Source of the DNA: UBA1413 sp964349885
GTDB lineage: Bacteria > Bacteroidota > Bacteroidia > Bacteroidales > Prolixibacteraceae
Direction: 5' to 3'
NCBI GenBank assembly: GCA_964349885.1
Contig: CAYGIQ010000147.1
Span: 1-6,428 of the forward strand
Length of the DNA stretch: 6,428 nucleotides
Shown: piece after piece, positions 6,334 through 6,428 of the stretch
Layout: every line of letters starts with the position of its first letter
Numbering within the stretch: position 1 is the stretch's first letter
Program-made: the position numbers and the translations under genes
The notes under the pieces: model-generated
What the model saw: the letters and a program-made list of their open reading frames with translations, nothing else
The model's database searches: none
What the model was told of the DNA's origin: nothing

Positions 6334-6341
6334 TACCTTTG
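6334..6341 (+). promoter_or_regulatory. Possible -7 element of a divergent plus-strand promoter
   Basis: TACCTTTG matches the Bacteroidota TAnnTTTG consensus. No TTTG is seen at the -33 distance; instead the GTCGA/TCGAC inverted repeat (6305-6321) covers that place. It would start a transcript near 6348 toward the candidate start codon at 6408. Confidence 0.4.
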
Positions 6342-6344
6342 CGG

Positions 6345-6375
6345 CAAATTTATACCATAATTTAATAATTTCAAA
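6345..6375 (-). promoter_or_regulatory. Probable promoter of the TPR gene
   Basis: Read on the minus strand, TAAATTTG (6352 down to 6345) matches the TAnnTTTG -7 consensus, and TTTG (6375 down to 6372) matches the -33 element with a 19-nt spacer, as expected for sigma-ABfr promoters. The inferred transcript start is near 6338, about 200 nt before the TPR start. Confidence 0.6.
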
Positions 6376-6407
6376 TATCGGGCCGAAATCTCAAATCAAT
6401 CATTTAC

Positions 6408-6428
6408 ATGATCTTCACCGGGTCCTAC
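6408..6428 (+). CDS. Possible start of a gene leaving the window
   Basis: An ATG at 6408 opens a frame of seven codons (MIFTGSY) that is still open at the window end. It lies about 60 nt after the transcript start inferred from the TACCTTTG element, and the 25 nt before it are A/T-rich, as for other starts here. Seven residues are too few to name a family, and the frame may be chance. Confidence 0.2.

Noticed and set aside
1..6428. A mobile element, CRISPR array or defence system
   Set aside because: No terminal repeats, direct repeat arrays, transposase, integrase or nuclease motifs were seen; the genes are metabolic and housekeeping in type.

Overview
The window looks like the chromosome of a member of the Bacteroidota, most likely the Bacteroidales/Marinilabiliales side. 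The reasons are an E1 component with alpha and beta fused in one chain, starts without Shine-Dalgarno sequences but with A/T-rich leaders, promoter -7 elements of the TAnnTTTG type, a secreted TPR protein whose signal peptide ends AFA|Q, and a TonB C-terminal domain of the Bacteroidota type (FPGG, YP, GIGYGCDEEAV). This placement is inferred from these traits and not from any database match.

Left block (1-3738, plus strand): the 3' part of a 2-oxoacid dehydrogenase E2 acyltransferase, a complete fused alpha/beta E1 decarboxylase, and a long-chain flavodoxin 12 nt behind it. A strong hairpin plus T-tract terminator closes the block. E1 and E2 belong to one complex, probably the branched-chain type, which turns 2-oxoacids into acyl-CoAs such as primers for iso/anteiso fatty acids. 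The lipoyl domain of E2 lies outside the window and no E3 gene is visible. The flavodoxin in the same unit is an unexpected partner.

Middle block (3748-4835, plus strand): a TATCTTTG element right after the terminator, a leader of about 140 nt with a 15-bp perfect inverted repeat and a possible 25-codon small ORF, then methylglyoxal synthase (mgsA), with all expected catalytic residues. Sixteen nt later comes a 150-residue protein that is essentially a bare TonB C-terminal domain. It has no membrane anchor or signal peptide, and an in-frame stop just upstream rules out a longer start.

Right block (4917-6375, minus strand): a secreted or periplasmic TPR-repeat protein, convergent to the middle block and separated from it by a hairpin. 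Its probable promoter shares an 11-bp palindrome with a likely divergent plus-strand promoter that leads out of the window. A possible start codon at 6408 is open to the window end.

No tRNA, rRNA, CRISPR array, insertion sequence or other mobile element was recognised. Most of the window is ordinary core metabolism. The points most worth a second look are the anchorless TonB domain behind mgsA, the flavodoxin with an altered FMN phosphate loop in a dehydrogenase operon, and the two regulatory palindromes.
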